Shown here: positions 1 through 7,575 of the stretch, piece by piece | How positions within the stretch are numbered: position 1 is the stretch's first letter | Layout: every line of letters begins with the position of its first letter | Position numbers and translations under genes: made by a program | Source: Dehalococcoidia bacterium | Lineage (GTDB): Bacteria > Chloroflexota > Dehalococcoidia > GIF9 > AB-539-J10 | Length of the DNA: 10,726 bases | NCBI GenBank assembly: GCA_018399375.1 | Contig: JAGYOV010000018.1 | Span: 1-10,726 of the forward strand | Direction of reading: 5' to 3' | Notes under the pieces: model-generated | What the model saw: the letters and a program-made list of their open reading frames with translations, nothing else | What the model was told of the DNA's origin: nothing | Database searches by the model: none

Positions 1-408
1 ACAGGGAATATCGGTATAGGAATGGTCAAGGGATTTGGCATAAAAGAAGGAGCTCTGGCTTCCTCAGTTGCTCATGACTCACACAATGTATTAGTGGTGG
101 GAACCAATGATCTTGACATGGCGAAAGCCATCAAGGAGATAGAGAAAATGGAGGGTGGGCTTGTCGTATGCCGCAAAGGAGAAATCCTTGCTTCTCTGCC
201 TCTACCAGTTGCCGGTTTGCTCTCGACGGAAACTCTTGTTACGGTAGTTTCTCAGATGGAAGAGGTAGAAAAGGCCGCTCATAGCCTGGGCAAGCTACCT
301 CCTTCACCCTTTTCCATCCTTTCCTTTCTCGCTCTGCCCGTCATACCTGAACTGAGGCTAACAGACAAGGGCATAGTAGACGTAAATGAGTTCAAGCTAA
401 TCATGTAA
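1..408 (+). CDS. ade: Adenine deaminase, C-terminal part (5' end outside window)
   Basis: The frame is open from base 1 to the TAA at 406-408 and encodes the last 135 residues of a longer protein. It begins TGNIGIGMVKGFG and continues with ASSVAHDSHN (visible residues 20-29), which matches the C-terminal domain of the adenine deaminase (Ade) amidohydrolase family. That enzyme converts adenine to hypoxanthine and ammonia in cytosolic purine salvage. The metal-binding residues of the amidohydrolase barrel lie upstream and cannot be checked here. The later segments LPLPVAGLLS and LALPVIPELRLTDKGIVDV also fit the family's C-terminus. An internal ATG at 22 should not be taken as the start, because conserved sequence precedes it. 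The gene converges on the minus-strand CoA-ligase gene across 126 bases. Confidence 0.88.
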   Translation, partial: TGNIGIGMVKGFGIKEGALASSVAHDSHNVLVVGTNDLDMAKAIKEIEKMEGGLVVCRKGEILASLPLPVAGLLSTETLVTVVSQMEEVEKAAHSLGKLPPSPFSILSFLALPVIPELRLTDKGIVDVNEFKLIM

Positions 409-493
409 GAGAAGATCTCCCCTATATAGTTCTTCAGATTCATCAGGAGAAATTCCTATGTTGCATCTTGCTCTACTACAAATTAGACTGCAA

Positions 494-512
494 GGTTCCT
501 ATTTTCAGGACC
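494..512. terminator. Weak hairpin between convergent genes
   Basis: GGTTCCT (494-500) can pair with AGGACC (507-512) around a 6-base loop, giving 6 base pairs with one bulge. It lies between the convergent ade and CoA-ligase genes, where a bidirectional terminator would be expected. There is no clear U-tract on either side, so this is only a candidate. Confidence 0.2.
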
Positions 513-534
513 AATCAACATGGCAGCTCAGAGA

Positions 535-1998
535 TTACGAAGAGCCATTCTCACAATAACCAACAAATCTTTTTAAAGCACTGGCGGCACGAAGCATTGT
601 GGGATATACAGGAATTCCTGCCCCGATAAGGCGCTGCTCTAACTCGAAACCCAGCTTCATTGTATCCAGAACTCCCTCAAATGGCAGGACAACTATCAGC
701 CGTTTAAATCCCTGCTCGCTTAGATGTACGATAGCCTCTATCTGAGCTCTCAGCGATTCTGCTCCACCTCCTTGTATTCCCGTAAGAGATAGGATAATGG
801 AAACATCTATAATGAGATAGTCTATACCCCTGTATTCACTTAACACTTTCAGCGCCCTGGAGAAAAGCGAAGCATCCCAAAATACAACATAGGCGTCCAG
901 TGGATTGCGCGTGCTCGTACCAACCTCAGGAGTGAACAGATGCAGCTCCCGCTGCACTTCAAGGGGGAAATGGGGTATGGAGAATCCTTCCTTTTCCCAG
1001 ATATCAGCACACTGGACACTCCTGCCACCGCTAACGCTCACTATGCCCACTTTTCTCCCTGTCTTCTCTCTTCCCAGATAGGAAAACACCAGCATGAGAT
1101 CCATCATTTCATCAAGATCGTTAACCAGCATTGCCCCGGACTGCCTGCAAACTACTTCCCAAATATGTGCCGTTCCTGAAAGGGAGCCAGTATGCGTGGC
1201 AGCTGCCAACTTGCCAGCCCTGGTCTGCCCACCCTTGAAAATAATAGTCGGCTTGATGCTCGCAATGCCCTGTAACGTTTCGAAGAAATTCCGCCCATTT
1301 TTCACGCCCTCAATATAGCCACCTATAACCTTGGTCTCTTCATCACGAGCGAAAAACTGCAGAAAATCACTCTCGCTAAGATCACTCCCATTCCCATAGC
1401 TAACACCCTTGCTGAAGTGAATTCCCCTGACCGTACCAGTTTCTATTAACTCTCTGGTATTACCCCCACTCTGGCAGAAAAATCCCACGGCCCCGCTTCG
1501 AATAAGAAATGGAGCAGTAGTATCATAAAAAGTCATCCCTTCCCGAGGCGAGAATATCCCCAGGCAGTTCGGCCCAAGAACTCGTACTCCTCCGCTACGC
1601 GCAATATCTACCAGTTTCCGCTCCAATCTTCTACCTTTTGCATTACCGCTCTCGCTAAATCCTGAAGCAAAAATATGGACTGCACCCACTCCCTTTCTGA
1701 CGCAATCTTTCATGAACTTCAATGTAGCATCAGCGGGAATACAGCAAATGACATAATCGACAGGACCAGAAATATCCAAAATGCTCCGATAAATCTCGAT
1801 ACCGCTTATCTGTCCACCGTGGAGGCCGACGGCATAAAGGGCCCCTTTATAGCCAAACTTGAGAAGAGAGAGTAGCATGCCTTGCCCTGCATTCTTTCTC
1901 TCTTGGGAGACTCCCACCACGGCAATAGAACGGGGACTAAATAAAGAAGTTATTTCGTAGCCAGATGGCAGGGACTCCAATGGTTCGCTGAGCATCAT
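535..1998 (-). CDS. Acyl-CoA synthetase (NDP-forming) alpha-type protein, CoA-binding
   Basis: This 487-residue protein resembles the alpha part of ADP-forming acetate/acyl-CoA ligases and succinyl-CoA synthetase. A Rossmann-like CoA-binding domain starts at SPRSIAVVGVS (21-31) and runs to about GPNCLGI (142-148). Two flavodoxin-like ligase domains follow, marked by CQSGG (175-179), GNGSDL (202-207) and SVSGG (321-325). His269 in AAATHTGSLSG aligns with the family's phosphorylated catalytic histidine, so phosphoryl transfer may be intact. The family interconverts acyl-CoA plus ADP and phosphate with free acid plus ATP. No ATP-grasp (beta) domain is fused to it or encoded nearby in the window, so the partner or substrate is unknown. 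It is the last gene of the minus-strand block, 115 bases after glyS. The start is uncertain: two tandem ATGs (1996-1998, 1993-1995) have only a weak AGAGAG upstream, while a strong AGGAGGTGAG lies about 21 bases away. Confidence 0.85.
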   Translation of the reverse strand: MMLSEPLESLPSGYEITSLFSPRSIAVVGVSQERKNAGQGMLLSLLKFGYKGALYAVGLHGGQISGIEIYRSILDISGPVDYVICCIPADATLKFMKDCVRKGVGAVHIFASGFSESGNAKGRRLERKLVDIARSGGVRVLGPNCLGIFSPREGMTFYDTTAPFLIRSGAVGFFCQSGGNTRELIETGTVRGIHFSKGVSYGNGSDLSESDFLQFFARDEETKVIGGYIEGVKNGRNFFETLQGIASIKPTIIFKGGQTRAGKLAAATHTGSLSGTAHIWEVVCRQSGAMLVNDLDEMMDLMLVFSYLGREKTGRKVGIVSVSGGRSVQCADIWEKEGFSIPHFPLEVQRELHLFTPEVGTSTRNPLDAYVVFWDASLFSRALKVLSEYRGIDYLIIDVSIILSLTGIQGGGAESLRAQIEAIVHLSEQGFKRLIVVLPFEGVLDTMKLGFELEQRLIGAGIPVYPTMLRAASALKRFVGYCENGSS

Positions 1999-2002
1999 CT
2001 CT

Positions 2003-2062
2003 CTATTCGATGATACTCACCTCCTGGACCTTCATAAAGGCTGCGCAGATCACCATGAGCAT
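2003..2062 (-). other. Possible 19-codon leader ORF upstream of the CoA-ligase gene
   Basis: In the glyS to CoA-ligase gap, an ATG at 2062 opens a short frame reading MLMVICAAFMKVQEVSIIE. It ends in TAG at 2005-2003, just 4 bases before the CoA-ligase ATG. GGTGGGAG lies 5 bases upstream of its ATG and could serve as ribosome binding site. The strong AGGAGGTGAG sits inside its 3' part. It could be a leader that couples translation, the remnant of an older N-terminus, or chance. No homology is recognised. Confidence 0.2.
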
Positions 2063-2113
2063 AATAGCTCCCACCGTCTCTTTGCGAGATATGTATATCT
2101 AAAACTGCCAATA

Positions 2114-3484
2114 TCACCTGCGCCCTGCGGCCCAAAGCGAAGAAGATTCAAATGCTTCTCCCTTGAGCTTAGCTTCCAAAGCTTCTTTAAGCCTATCTAT
2201 AGGGAGCCGAATCTGTGCCAGGCTATCGCGATCTCTAATGGTAACCTGGTGATCCTCCAAAGATGCAAAATCTATAGTAACACAGAGAGGAGTGCCAATT
2301 TCATCCTGCCGGCGATACCTGCGACCTATGCTCTGAGCATCATCATAGCAAGTCATAAAGTCAGCGCATAATCCCTCATAGACCTCTCTGGCCATAGGTG
2401 TTAGCTTCTCATTCTTGCTTAAAGGTAGGACGGCTACCTTCACAGGAGAGAGGGAAGGATTAAGGCGTAATACCACGCGTTCTCTATTTTCAACCACCTC
2501 TTCATGATAAGCATCGATAAGAACAGCCAGAAGAGTGCGATCTACTCCAGCTGATGGCTCAATGACATAAGGAATATAGCGCTCACCACTTTCAGCATCA
2601 TAGTAACTGAGATTCCTCCTGCTAGCTGCATTATGCTGTATCAGATCATAATTACCACGGTTAGCTATACCTTCCAGTTCTGACCATCCTATAGGGAAGA
2701 GATACTCGATATCATCGCAACTCTTAGCATAGTGCGCCAGTTCATCTTTGCTGTGCGGGTGCAGGCGCAAGTTCTTTTCCTTTATGCCCAGTTTAAGATA
2801 CCAGGAAAACCGTTCCTTGGTCCAATAATCAAACCATTGCTCATCTGTACCTGGCTTAACAAAGAATTCCATCTCCATTTGTTCAAATTCCCGAGTTCTG
2901 AAGATAAAGTTGCCCGGCGTAATTTCATTGCGAAAGGATCTCCCTATCTGAGCGATACCCAGAGGAAGTTTTTTGCGGGAAGTGGTAATGATATTATCAA
3001 AATTAACAAACATGCCTTGAGCAGTCTCGGGGCGCAGATAGACGACACTGGCCTCTTCTTCAAGTGCCCCCATAAATGTTTTAAACATCAGGTTAAACAT
3101 GCGCGGCGGAGTTAATTCTCCTCCACAGGAGGGACATCTCCTGCTATTTCCATCTTCAGACATTGTCCCTTCTTTATCCAGATCCTCAACGCGCCACCTT
3201 AAATGACAGGACTTGCACTCAACCAGCGGGTCAGCAAAGCCTCCAACGTGCCCACTGGCTTGCCATACGCGTGGATGCATCATTATGCTGGATTCGATAC
3301 CAACGACATCGCTGCGCTCCTGGACCATGGCCTTCCACCACATATCCCTGATGTTGCGCTTGAGTTCTACCCCCATAGGGCCATAATCCCAACAACTACC
3401 CAAACCACCATATATCTCGCTGCTGGGGAAAACGAAACCCCTCCGCTTACACAGTGAAACAATTTTTTCCATATCTACAGGCAT
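2114..3484 (-). CDS. glyS: Glycyl-tRNA synthetase (homodimeric class II type)
   Basis: This enzyme charges tRNA-Gly with glycine using ATP, in the cytosol. The 456-residue length is usual for the single-chain alpha2 bacterial/archaeal/eukaryotic type (GlyQS), as opposed to the alpha2beta2 GlyQ/GlyS form. The N-terminus carries the characteristic RRGFVFPSSEIYGG (14-27) and DYGPMGVELK (33-42). An inserted zinc-ribbon-like element has Cys90, Cys93, Cys117 and Cys120. Class II motif 2 covers FRNEITP (184-190) through REFEQMEMEFF (198-208), and motif 3 is EPSAGVDRTLLAVL (309-322). The anticodon-binding domain runs from about 348 (VKVAVLPL) to 440. The start is supported by AAAGGAG 9 bases upstream. 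The gene lies 85 bases downstream of the CMD-family gene on the same strand. Identification is firm. Confidence 0.97.
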   Translation of the reverse strand: MPVDMEKIVSLCKRRGFVFPSSEIYGGLGSCWDYGPMGVELKRNIRDMWWKAMVQERSDVVGIESSIMMHPRVWQASGHVGGFADPLVECKSCHLRWRVEDLDKEGTMSEDGNSRRCPSCGGELTPPRMFNLMFKTFMGALEEEASVVYLRPETAQGMFVNFDNIITTSRKKLPLGIAQIGRSFRNEITPGNFIFRTREFEQMEMEFFVKPGTDEQWFDYWTKERFSWYLKLGIKEKNLRLHPHSKDELAHYAKSCDDIEYLFPIGWSELEGIANRGNYDLIQHNAASRRNLSYYDAESGERYIPYVIEPSAGVDRTLLAVLIDAYHEEVVENRERVVLRLNPSLSPVKVAVLPLSKNEKLTPMAREVYEGLCADFMTCYDDAQSIGRRYRRQDEIGTPLCVTIDFASLEDHQVTIRDRDSLAQIRLPIDRLKEALEAKLKGEAFESSSLWAAGRR

Positions 3485-3569
3485 TTCAGCGTCTCCTTTG
3501 TAAATTCAGAATTTCTAGCTTACCAGCTTTATCTGCCATGGTCAAAGGTAGATACAGAGCATATCTTAC

Positions 3570-4145
3570 TTAACCCTTGATAGTACGTCGTCCAATCAGG
3601 TCCGCTGTTGAACCTATTGGTTGCTCATCCATTTCAATTGCCAGGGGAACCAGTATCCGGGCTATCATTCCCCACCAACCAATGGCGAGAGTTAACTCTA
3701 CAATATCGCGTTCGCGGAGATACCGTTTCAGCATCATAAAGGTTGCCTCTCTTACCTCAACGTTCTCTGCAACTTCCTCAACATATTGCAACACGGCTCG
3801 CTCATCAGCAGAGAATCTGTCTGATTCCTTCCATGAAGATATCGCTGCCAGCTGTTCTCTGCTTACGCCTGCCTCCAACGCAACGGGCACATGTTGCAGC
3901 CTCTCGTATTCACTACGACACAGCCCGGCAATCCGCATAACTGCCAGCTCTCGCATCTTGGGCGAAAGCGCCGTCTTGCTGACAAGCGAATTGGCCAGTC
4001 TTATGAAGTCGCGCACTACATGAGGGCTATGTGCAACCACCCGATATAAATTCAGAACTGTAGCCCCGTTACCTTCAATCTTCTGAAAGATATCTTTAAC
4101 CTCCTCAGGGGCATGATCTTCTCGCACCAAATTAACCCGCGGCAT
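3570..4145 (-). CDS. Carboxymuconolactone decarboxylase (CMD) family protein
   Basis: The 191-residue protein has the helical CMD/AhpD-like fold signature: NLYRVVAHSPHVVRDFIRL (32-50), then LSPKMRELAVMRIAGL (60-75), then CRSEYERLQHVPVALEAGVS (76-95). Tyr80, Glu81 and His85 occupy the positions usual for the non-redox members. The peroxidatic CxxC of AhpD is absent, with only Cys76 present, so thiol peroxidase activity is unlikely. LTLAIGWWGMIARIL (151-165) is the usual second helical segment. The family includes gamma-carboxymuconolactone decarboxylase and many uncharacterised proteins, and nothing here fixes a substrate. No aromatic-degradation genes are nearby. The start is supported by GGAGGTG about 5 bases upstream. 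The gene lies 39 bases after the dnaJ-like gene and 85 before glyS, so co-transcription is likely. Confidence 0.85.
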   Translation of the reverse strand: MPRVNLVREDHAPEEVKDIFQKIEGNGATVLNLYRVVAHSPHVVRDFIRLANSLVSKTALSPKMRELAVMRIAGLCRSEYERLQHVPVALEAGVSREQLAAISSWKESDRFSADERAVLQYVEEVAENVEVREATFMMLKRYLRERDIVELTLAIGWWGMIARILVPLAIEMDEQPIGSTADLIGRRTIKG

Positions 4146-4184
4146 ATACCACCTCCGAAATACATTCTCTATTTATCCCGCAAT

Positions 4185-4850
4185 TCATTTGACCATTATG
4201 CGAATCAGAATATCACCGGGGACTCCCTCAATCCTCTGGCGCGCATTGCTCAGCCTCACTATGCTCCCCGTTTTCACCCCTGCGGGAATTTTTACCTCCA
4301 GATTCTTACCCTTTCGCTTCAGGACTTTTTTCGTTCCCTTTGAGGCCTCTTCTCCAGTAATTGACAGTTCATAGCGAACATCCTGCCGGCGTGGCTGTTG
4401 TTGCTGAGTTTGTGCAAAGATATCTTCCAGGTTAATTTCCTGGCCAGGCCACGCCTCAAACCTTATCCTACTCGGCCTTCCCCTTTTTCTGGAGGGAGCT
4501 CTTTGCCCCCGAAACAGTTCACCGAATATATCGTTGAGAAAGTCAAACCCCAATCCCTCTCCGCTGAAGTCTTTCATAGCATCCTGGAAAGTAGTTCTGG
4601 TATATGGACTGCCAAAGATATCCCCGATATTGCCCACCGTGCCAAACCGATCATATTGCTTCCTTTTTTCAGGATCCCCCAGAACTCCATAGGCTTCGTT
4701 TATCTCTTTGAACTTCTCGGTAGCTTCCTTTTCCCTGCCAGCGTTGCGGTCAGGGTGGTATTGCATTGCCATCTTCCTGTAAGCCTTCTTGATCTCTTCA
4801 TCAGAGGCATTTCGAGATACACCCAATATCTTATAGTAATCTTTAGCCAT
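4185..4850 (-). CDS. Compact DnaJ-like co-chaperone, no zinc finger
   Basis: A canonical J domain occupies residues 5-68 (DYYKILGVSRNASDEEIKKA onward), with the Hsp70-stimulating HPD at 32-34 and QYDRFG at 65-70. A Gly/Phe-rich linker (70-115) is followed by a basic stretch with RKRGR (121-125) and a glutamine run (149-152). Residues 156-221 resemble one DnaJ C-terminal substrate-binding domain (ELSITGEEASKGTKK, VKIPAGVKTGSIVRL, GDILIRI). The CxxCxGxG zinc-finger repeats and the second C-terminal domain and dimerisation region are missing, so at 221 residues it is much shorter than DnaJ (about 375) or CbpA (about 305). It probably acts with a DnaK encoded elsewhere. Translation looks coupled to mutS: only 2 bases separate the mutS stop from this ATG, and AGAAGGAGA lies within the mutS 3' end. 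The gene reads through without a frameshift, so the short form appears intact. Confidence 0.9.
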   Translation of the reverse strand: MAKDYYKILGVSRNASDEEIKKAYRKMAMQYHPDRNAGREKEATEKFKEINEAYGVLGDPEKRKQYDRFGTVGNIGDIFGSPYTRTTFQDAMKDFSGEGLGFDFLNDIFGELFRGQRAPSRKRGRPSRIRFEAWPGQEINLEDIFAQTQQQQPRRQDVRYELSITGEEASKGTKKVLKRKGKNLEVKIPAGVKTGSIVRLSNARQRIEGVPGDILIRIMVK

Positions 4851-4852
4851 TC

Positions 4853-7402
4853 TTATTTCTCCTTCTCTATTTGCTGAAGCTCATAAAGTTTGTTGATGGC
4901 TTCTAGCGGTGACATGGAATCGATATCAAGCCCAACGATCTCACTAGCCAATCGGGAGGCCGGCGAAAAAAGAGGAATCTGTTGATATGATGCTTTATGT
5001 CGCGATGCCCCAGCCCTTCTGACGGGCATACTCTCAAGCCCTGCCAGAATTTCCTGAGCACGAACGATAGCTGCCTTGGGCAGACCAGCAAGTTGAGCTA
5101 CGTGTATACCATAGCTCTTATCAGCACCGCCAGGAACAATTTTATGCAAGAGCGTAATTTCATTTTCCTGCTCCGTCACTGCCACATTAAAGTTTCTTAC
5201 GCGCGGCAATGCCTGTGCTATTTCCACCAGTTCATGGTAATGGGTAGCGAAGAGAGTCTTCGAACCCAACTTAGAGTAATTATGAATGAACTCGACCACT
5301 GCCCAGGCGATGGAAAGCCCATCATAGGTACTCGTACCCCGGCCAATTTCATCCAGTATTATAAAAGACCGCGGCGTAGCATTGTTCAGAATATTAGCCG
5401 TTTCTGTCATCTCTACCATAAATGTAGATTGACCTGCAGCGAGGTCTTCTTGAGCCCCGATGCGAGTAAAAATGCGGTCAACTATCCCTATTCTCGCTGC
5501 GTCAGCAGGAACAAAGCTGCCAACCTGTGCCAGCAAAATAATCAAAGCTGTCTGCCTCAAATATGTAGATTTTCCTGACATATTGGGCCCGGTTAATATG
5601 ATGATCTGGCTATCTCTGTTGCATAAATAGGCATCGTTGGGAATGAAATTCTCACTCCCAAGGCTCTTTTCCACTATGGGGTGGCGACCTCCCCTGATAT
5701 CTATGACATCGCTCTCATTTAGCTCCGGTTTAACATAGTTACTGCGCACAGCCACTTCAGCAAAAGCACAGAACACGTCTACTTTCGCGATGGCTCTGGC
5801 AGTAACCAACATCTGTTCACCTCCGCAGCCTATCTGCTGGCAGACCTGACGGAAGATAGTGGTTTCCAGAGAGACTATTTTCTCTTGAGCACTGAGAATT
5901 AAAGACTCGTATTCCTTAAGCTCCGGAGTAAAGAACCTTTCGGCCTCCGCCAGAGTCTGCTTACGAACGTAGTTAGAAGGCACATGGTCAAGATGAGCCC
6001 GAGACACTTCGATGTAATAACCAAAAACTCTATTGAACCCTACCTTGAGTGATTTGATCCCCGTGCGCTGCTTCTCCTCCTGCTGCAGGGAAGCAAGGTA
6101 TTGCCTGGCTTCTCGAGACTTGAAATGTAGCTCGTCCAGCTCAGGAGAAAAACCTTCTCTTATTATGCCACCCTGTTCAAAGTCACCAGGCTCATCTGAA
6201 ATAGCCCTGGTGATGAGGTCCACTACATCGGGGCATGGTTTCATTTCCTCTTTTAACCTCTCCAGGCAGATATCGCTCTTGAGCATCTCATTAATTTCAG
6301 GAATCCTCTCCAAACTATCGCGAAGAGTTAGAAGTTCCCTGGGAATAACCTTGCCACTTCTGACACGATTAATAATTCTCTCTATATCAGCAACTTCCTT
6401 CAGAATCGATAAAATCTCTTGCCGCACGAGAGAATCGCGGTAAAACCAAGCAACTATCTCCTGCCGCTCCTTCAGTTCCACAATATCAAGCAAGGGATGT
6501 CCTAACCAATTCTTCATCAGCCTTCCTCCCATAGGGGTCCTGGTCAAATCCATGATGGCAAGAAGAGCTTGTGGACTTTCTCCCCAGCGGCCACCGCGAA
6601 AAACTTCCAGATTGCGACACGTTTGCCCGTCGAGAACCATGAAAGATTCCGTAGAATAGGTGGTCAATCGCGTTAGCTGAGGCAGAGCTTCCTTCTGGGT
6701 CTCTCCAACATAGTGAATTAAAGCCCCTGCTGCGCTTATCGCCAGTGGCAAGTGAGCACAGCCATATCCCTCCAGCGCGGTTGCATGGAAGTGTTGCAAC
6801 AGAGTATCCGTAGCAACCTCTCGACTAAACCAGTAATCATCGAGTTTACTTACAGGAGCAGCAATGATATCCAGTATCTCCTCGCTCCGGGATAGGAGGA
6901 CTTCGCTCGGCTGGAGACGCTCTAATTCAGGTAAAACTCGATTGCAGGGCAGTTGCGTGGTAGCAAATTCGCTCGTCGTTATATCGAGGTAGGCTACCCC
7001 TGCCTCGTCTCCGCTGGTAACCAGGCTCACCAGGTAGTTATTGCTCTTACTCTCCAGCAGATTGGGTTCAACTACTGTGCCCGGTGTAATTACACGTATG
7101 ACATCCCTCTCTACCAACCCTTTGCCTGGCGGGCTAAGCTGCTCGCAGATAGCAACCTTATAGCCCCGAGTGATGAGCCGAGCCAGATAGTTATCCAGCG
7201 CATGACATGGTATTCCCGCCAGCGGGACCTTATGTCCTTTACCCATTTCACGAGAGGTTAAAACGATATCCAGCTCTCGGGAAGTAATTCTGGCATCATC
7301 ATCGAAGGTCTCATAAAAATCACCCAACCGAAAGAAGACAATAGCATCGGGATATCCCTGCTTGATCCTGAGATACTGCTTTCTCAATGGAGTTGGCGAC
7401 AT
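4853..7402 (-). CDS. mutS: DNA mismatch repair protein MutS
   Basis: MutS recognises mispaired bases and, with MutL, starts their repair. From the ATG at 7402 the product is 849 residues, the usual length. The mismatch-reading Phe-X-Glu is FYE (29-31) within FFRLGDFYETF. The connector and lever/core domains follow, with clamp-region sequence GFNRVFGYYIEVS around 455-467. The C-terminal ABC ATPase has Walker A GPNMSGKST (605-613), Walker B ILDEIGRGTS with Asp684 and Glu685, and THYHE (720-724). QIPLF (808-812) fits a sliding-clamp-binding motif. The helix-turn-helix tail ends at the stop 2 bases before the dnaJ-like start. The frame extends to an ATG at 7471, but the extra 23 residues are unlike MutS N-termini, a candidate promoter lies within that stretch, and neither ATG has a good ribosome binding site. 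The later start is preferred. It is the first gene of the minus-strand block. Confidence 0.97.
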   Translation of the reverse strand: MSPTPLRKQYLRIKQGYPDAIVFFRLGDFYETFDDDARITSRELDIVLTSREMGKGHKVPLAGIPCHALDNYLARLITRGYKVAICEQLSPPGKGLVERDVIRVITPGTVVEPNLLESKSNNYLVSLVTSGDEAGVAYLDITTSEFATTQLPCNRVLPELERLQPSEVLLSRSEEILDIIAAPVSKLDDYWFSREVATDTLLQHFHATALEGYGCAHLPLAISAAGALIHYVGETQKEALPQLTRLTTYSTESFMVLDGQTCRNLEVFRGGRWGESPQALLAIMDLTRTPMGGRLMKNWLGHPLLDIVELKERQEIVAWFYRDSLVRQEILSILKEVADIERIINRVRSGKVIPRELLTLRDSLERIPEINEMLKSDICLERLKEEMKPCPDVVDLITRAISDEPGDFEQGGIIREGFSPELDELHFKSREARQYLASLQQEEKQRTGIKSLKVGFNRVFGYYIEVSRAHLDHVPSNYVRKQTLAEAERFFTPELKEYESLILSAQEKIVSLETTIFRQVCQQIGCGGEQMLVTARAIAKVDVFCAFAEVAVRSNYVKPELNESDVIDIRGGRHPIVEKSLGSENFIPNDAYLCNRDSQIIILTGPNMSGKSTYLRQTALIILLAQVGSFVPADAARIGIVDRIFTRIGAQEDLAAGQSTFMVEMTETANILNNATPRSFIILDEIGRGTSTYDGLSIAWAVVEFIHNYSKLGSKTLFATHYHELVEIAQALPRVRNFNVAVTEQENEITLLHKIVPGGADKSYGIHVAQLAGLPKAAIVRAQEILAGLESMPVRRAGASRHKASYQQIPLFSPASRLASEIVGLDIDSMSPLEAINKLYELQQIEKEK

Positions 7403-7440
7403 GGATATTATTTTAGTATCTGGAAGAACATAAAGCCAAC

Positions 7441-7471
7441 AGTATAAGCTACTGATTTCAATAAAAGTCAT
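7441..7471 (-). promoter_or_regulatory. Candidate mutS promoter
   Basis: On the minus strand, ATGACT (7471-7466) resembles a -35 box and TATACT (7446-7441) a -10 box, separated by 19 bases. A transcript would start near 7434, about 30 bases before the preferred mutS ATG at 7402 and downstream of the alternative ATG at 7471. The spacer is longer than ideal. Confidence 0.3.
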
Positions 7472-7485
7472 TAAAGCTTTATAAT
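7457..7485 (+). promoter_or_regulatory. Candidate ybeY promoter
   Basis: A perfect TATAAT -10 box lies at 7480-7485, with a weak -35 candidate TTCAAT at 7457-7462 and a 17-base spacer. The start of transcription would be near 7492, giving a leader of roughly 84 bases before ybeY. It overlaps the candidate mutS promoter on the other strand. Confidence 0.35.
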
Positions 7486-7561
7486 TGCTAGTATAGTAGT
7501 TACCTGAAATAGATGCCGATTCCAGATACTGTCTACCATCAAAAGTAAAGATTTAATTCCC

Positions 7562-7567
7562 AGGTGG
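7562..7567 (+). promoter_or_regulatory. ybeY ribosome binding site
   Basis: AGGTGG lies 8 bases before the ATG at 7576. A GTG at 7564 in the same frame is part of this Shine-Dalgarno sequence and has no site of its own, so the ATG at 7576 is the better start. Confidence 0.6.
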
Positions 7568-7575
7568 ATAAGATA

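Noticed and set aside
3577..4023. 148-codon plus-strand frame opposite the CMD-family gene
   Set aside because: Antisense to a supported gene with a good ribosome site; the product is low-complexity, Ser- and Arg-rich, with no motif.
4398..4877. 159-codon plus-strand frame opposite the dnaJ-like gene
   Set aside because: Antisense to a clear J-domain gene, with no recognised motif.
4997..5578. 193-codon plus-strand frame inside mutS
   Set aside because: It lies wholly antisense to the conserved MutS ATPase region, has no recognisable motifs and is explained as a shadow of the real gene.
7403..7471. 23-residue N-terminal extension of MutS
   Set aside because: Unlike known MutS N-termini, no ribosome site at the ATG at 7471, and a candidate promoter lies inside it.
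7472..7481. Palindrome TAAAGCTTTA between mutS and ybeY
   Set aside because: A 10-base AT-rich palindrome is expected by chance in such a region; the core AAAGCTTT recurs at 10266 without shared context, so an operator is not supported.
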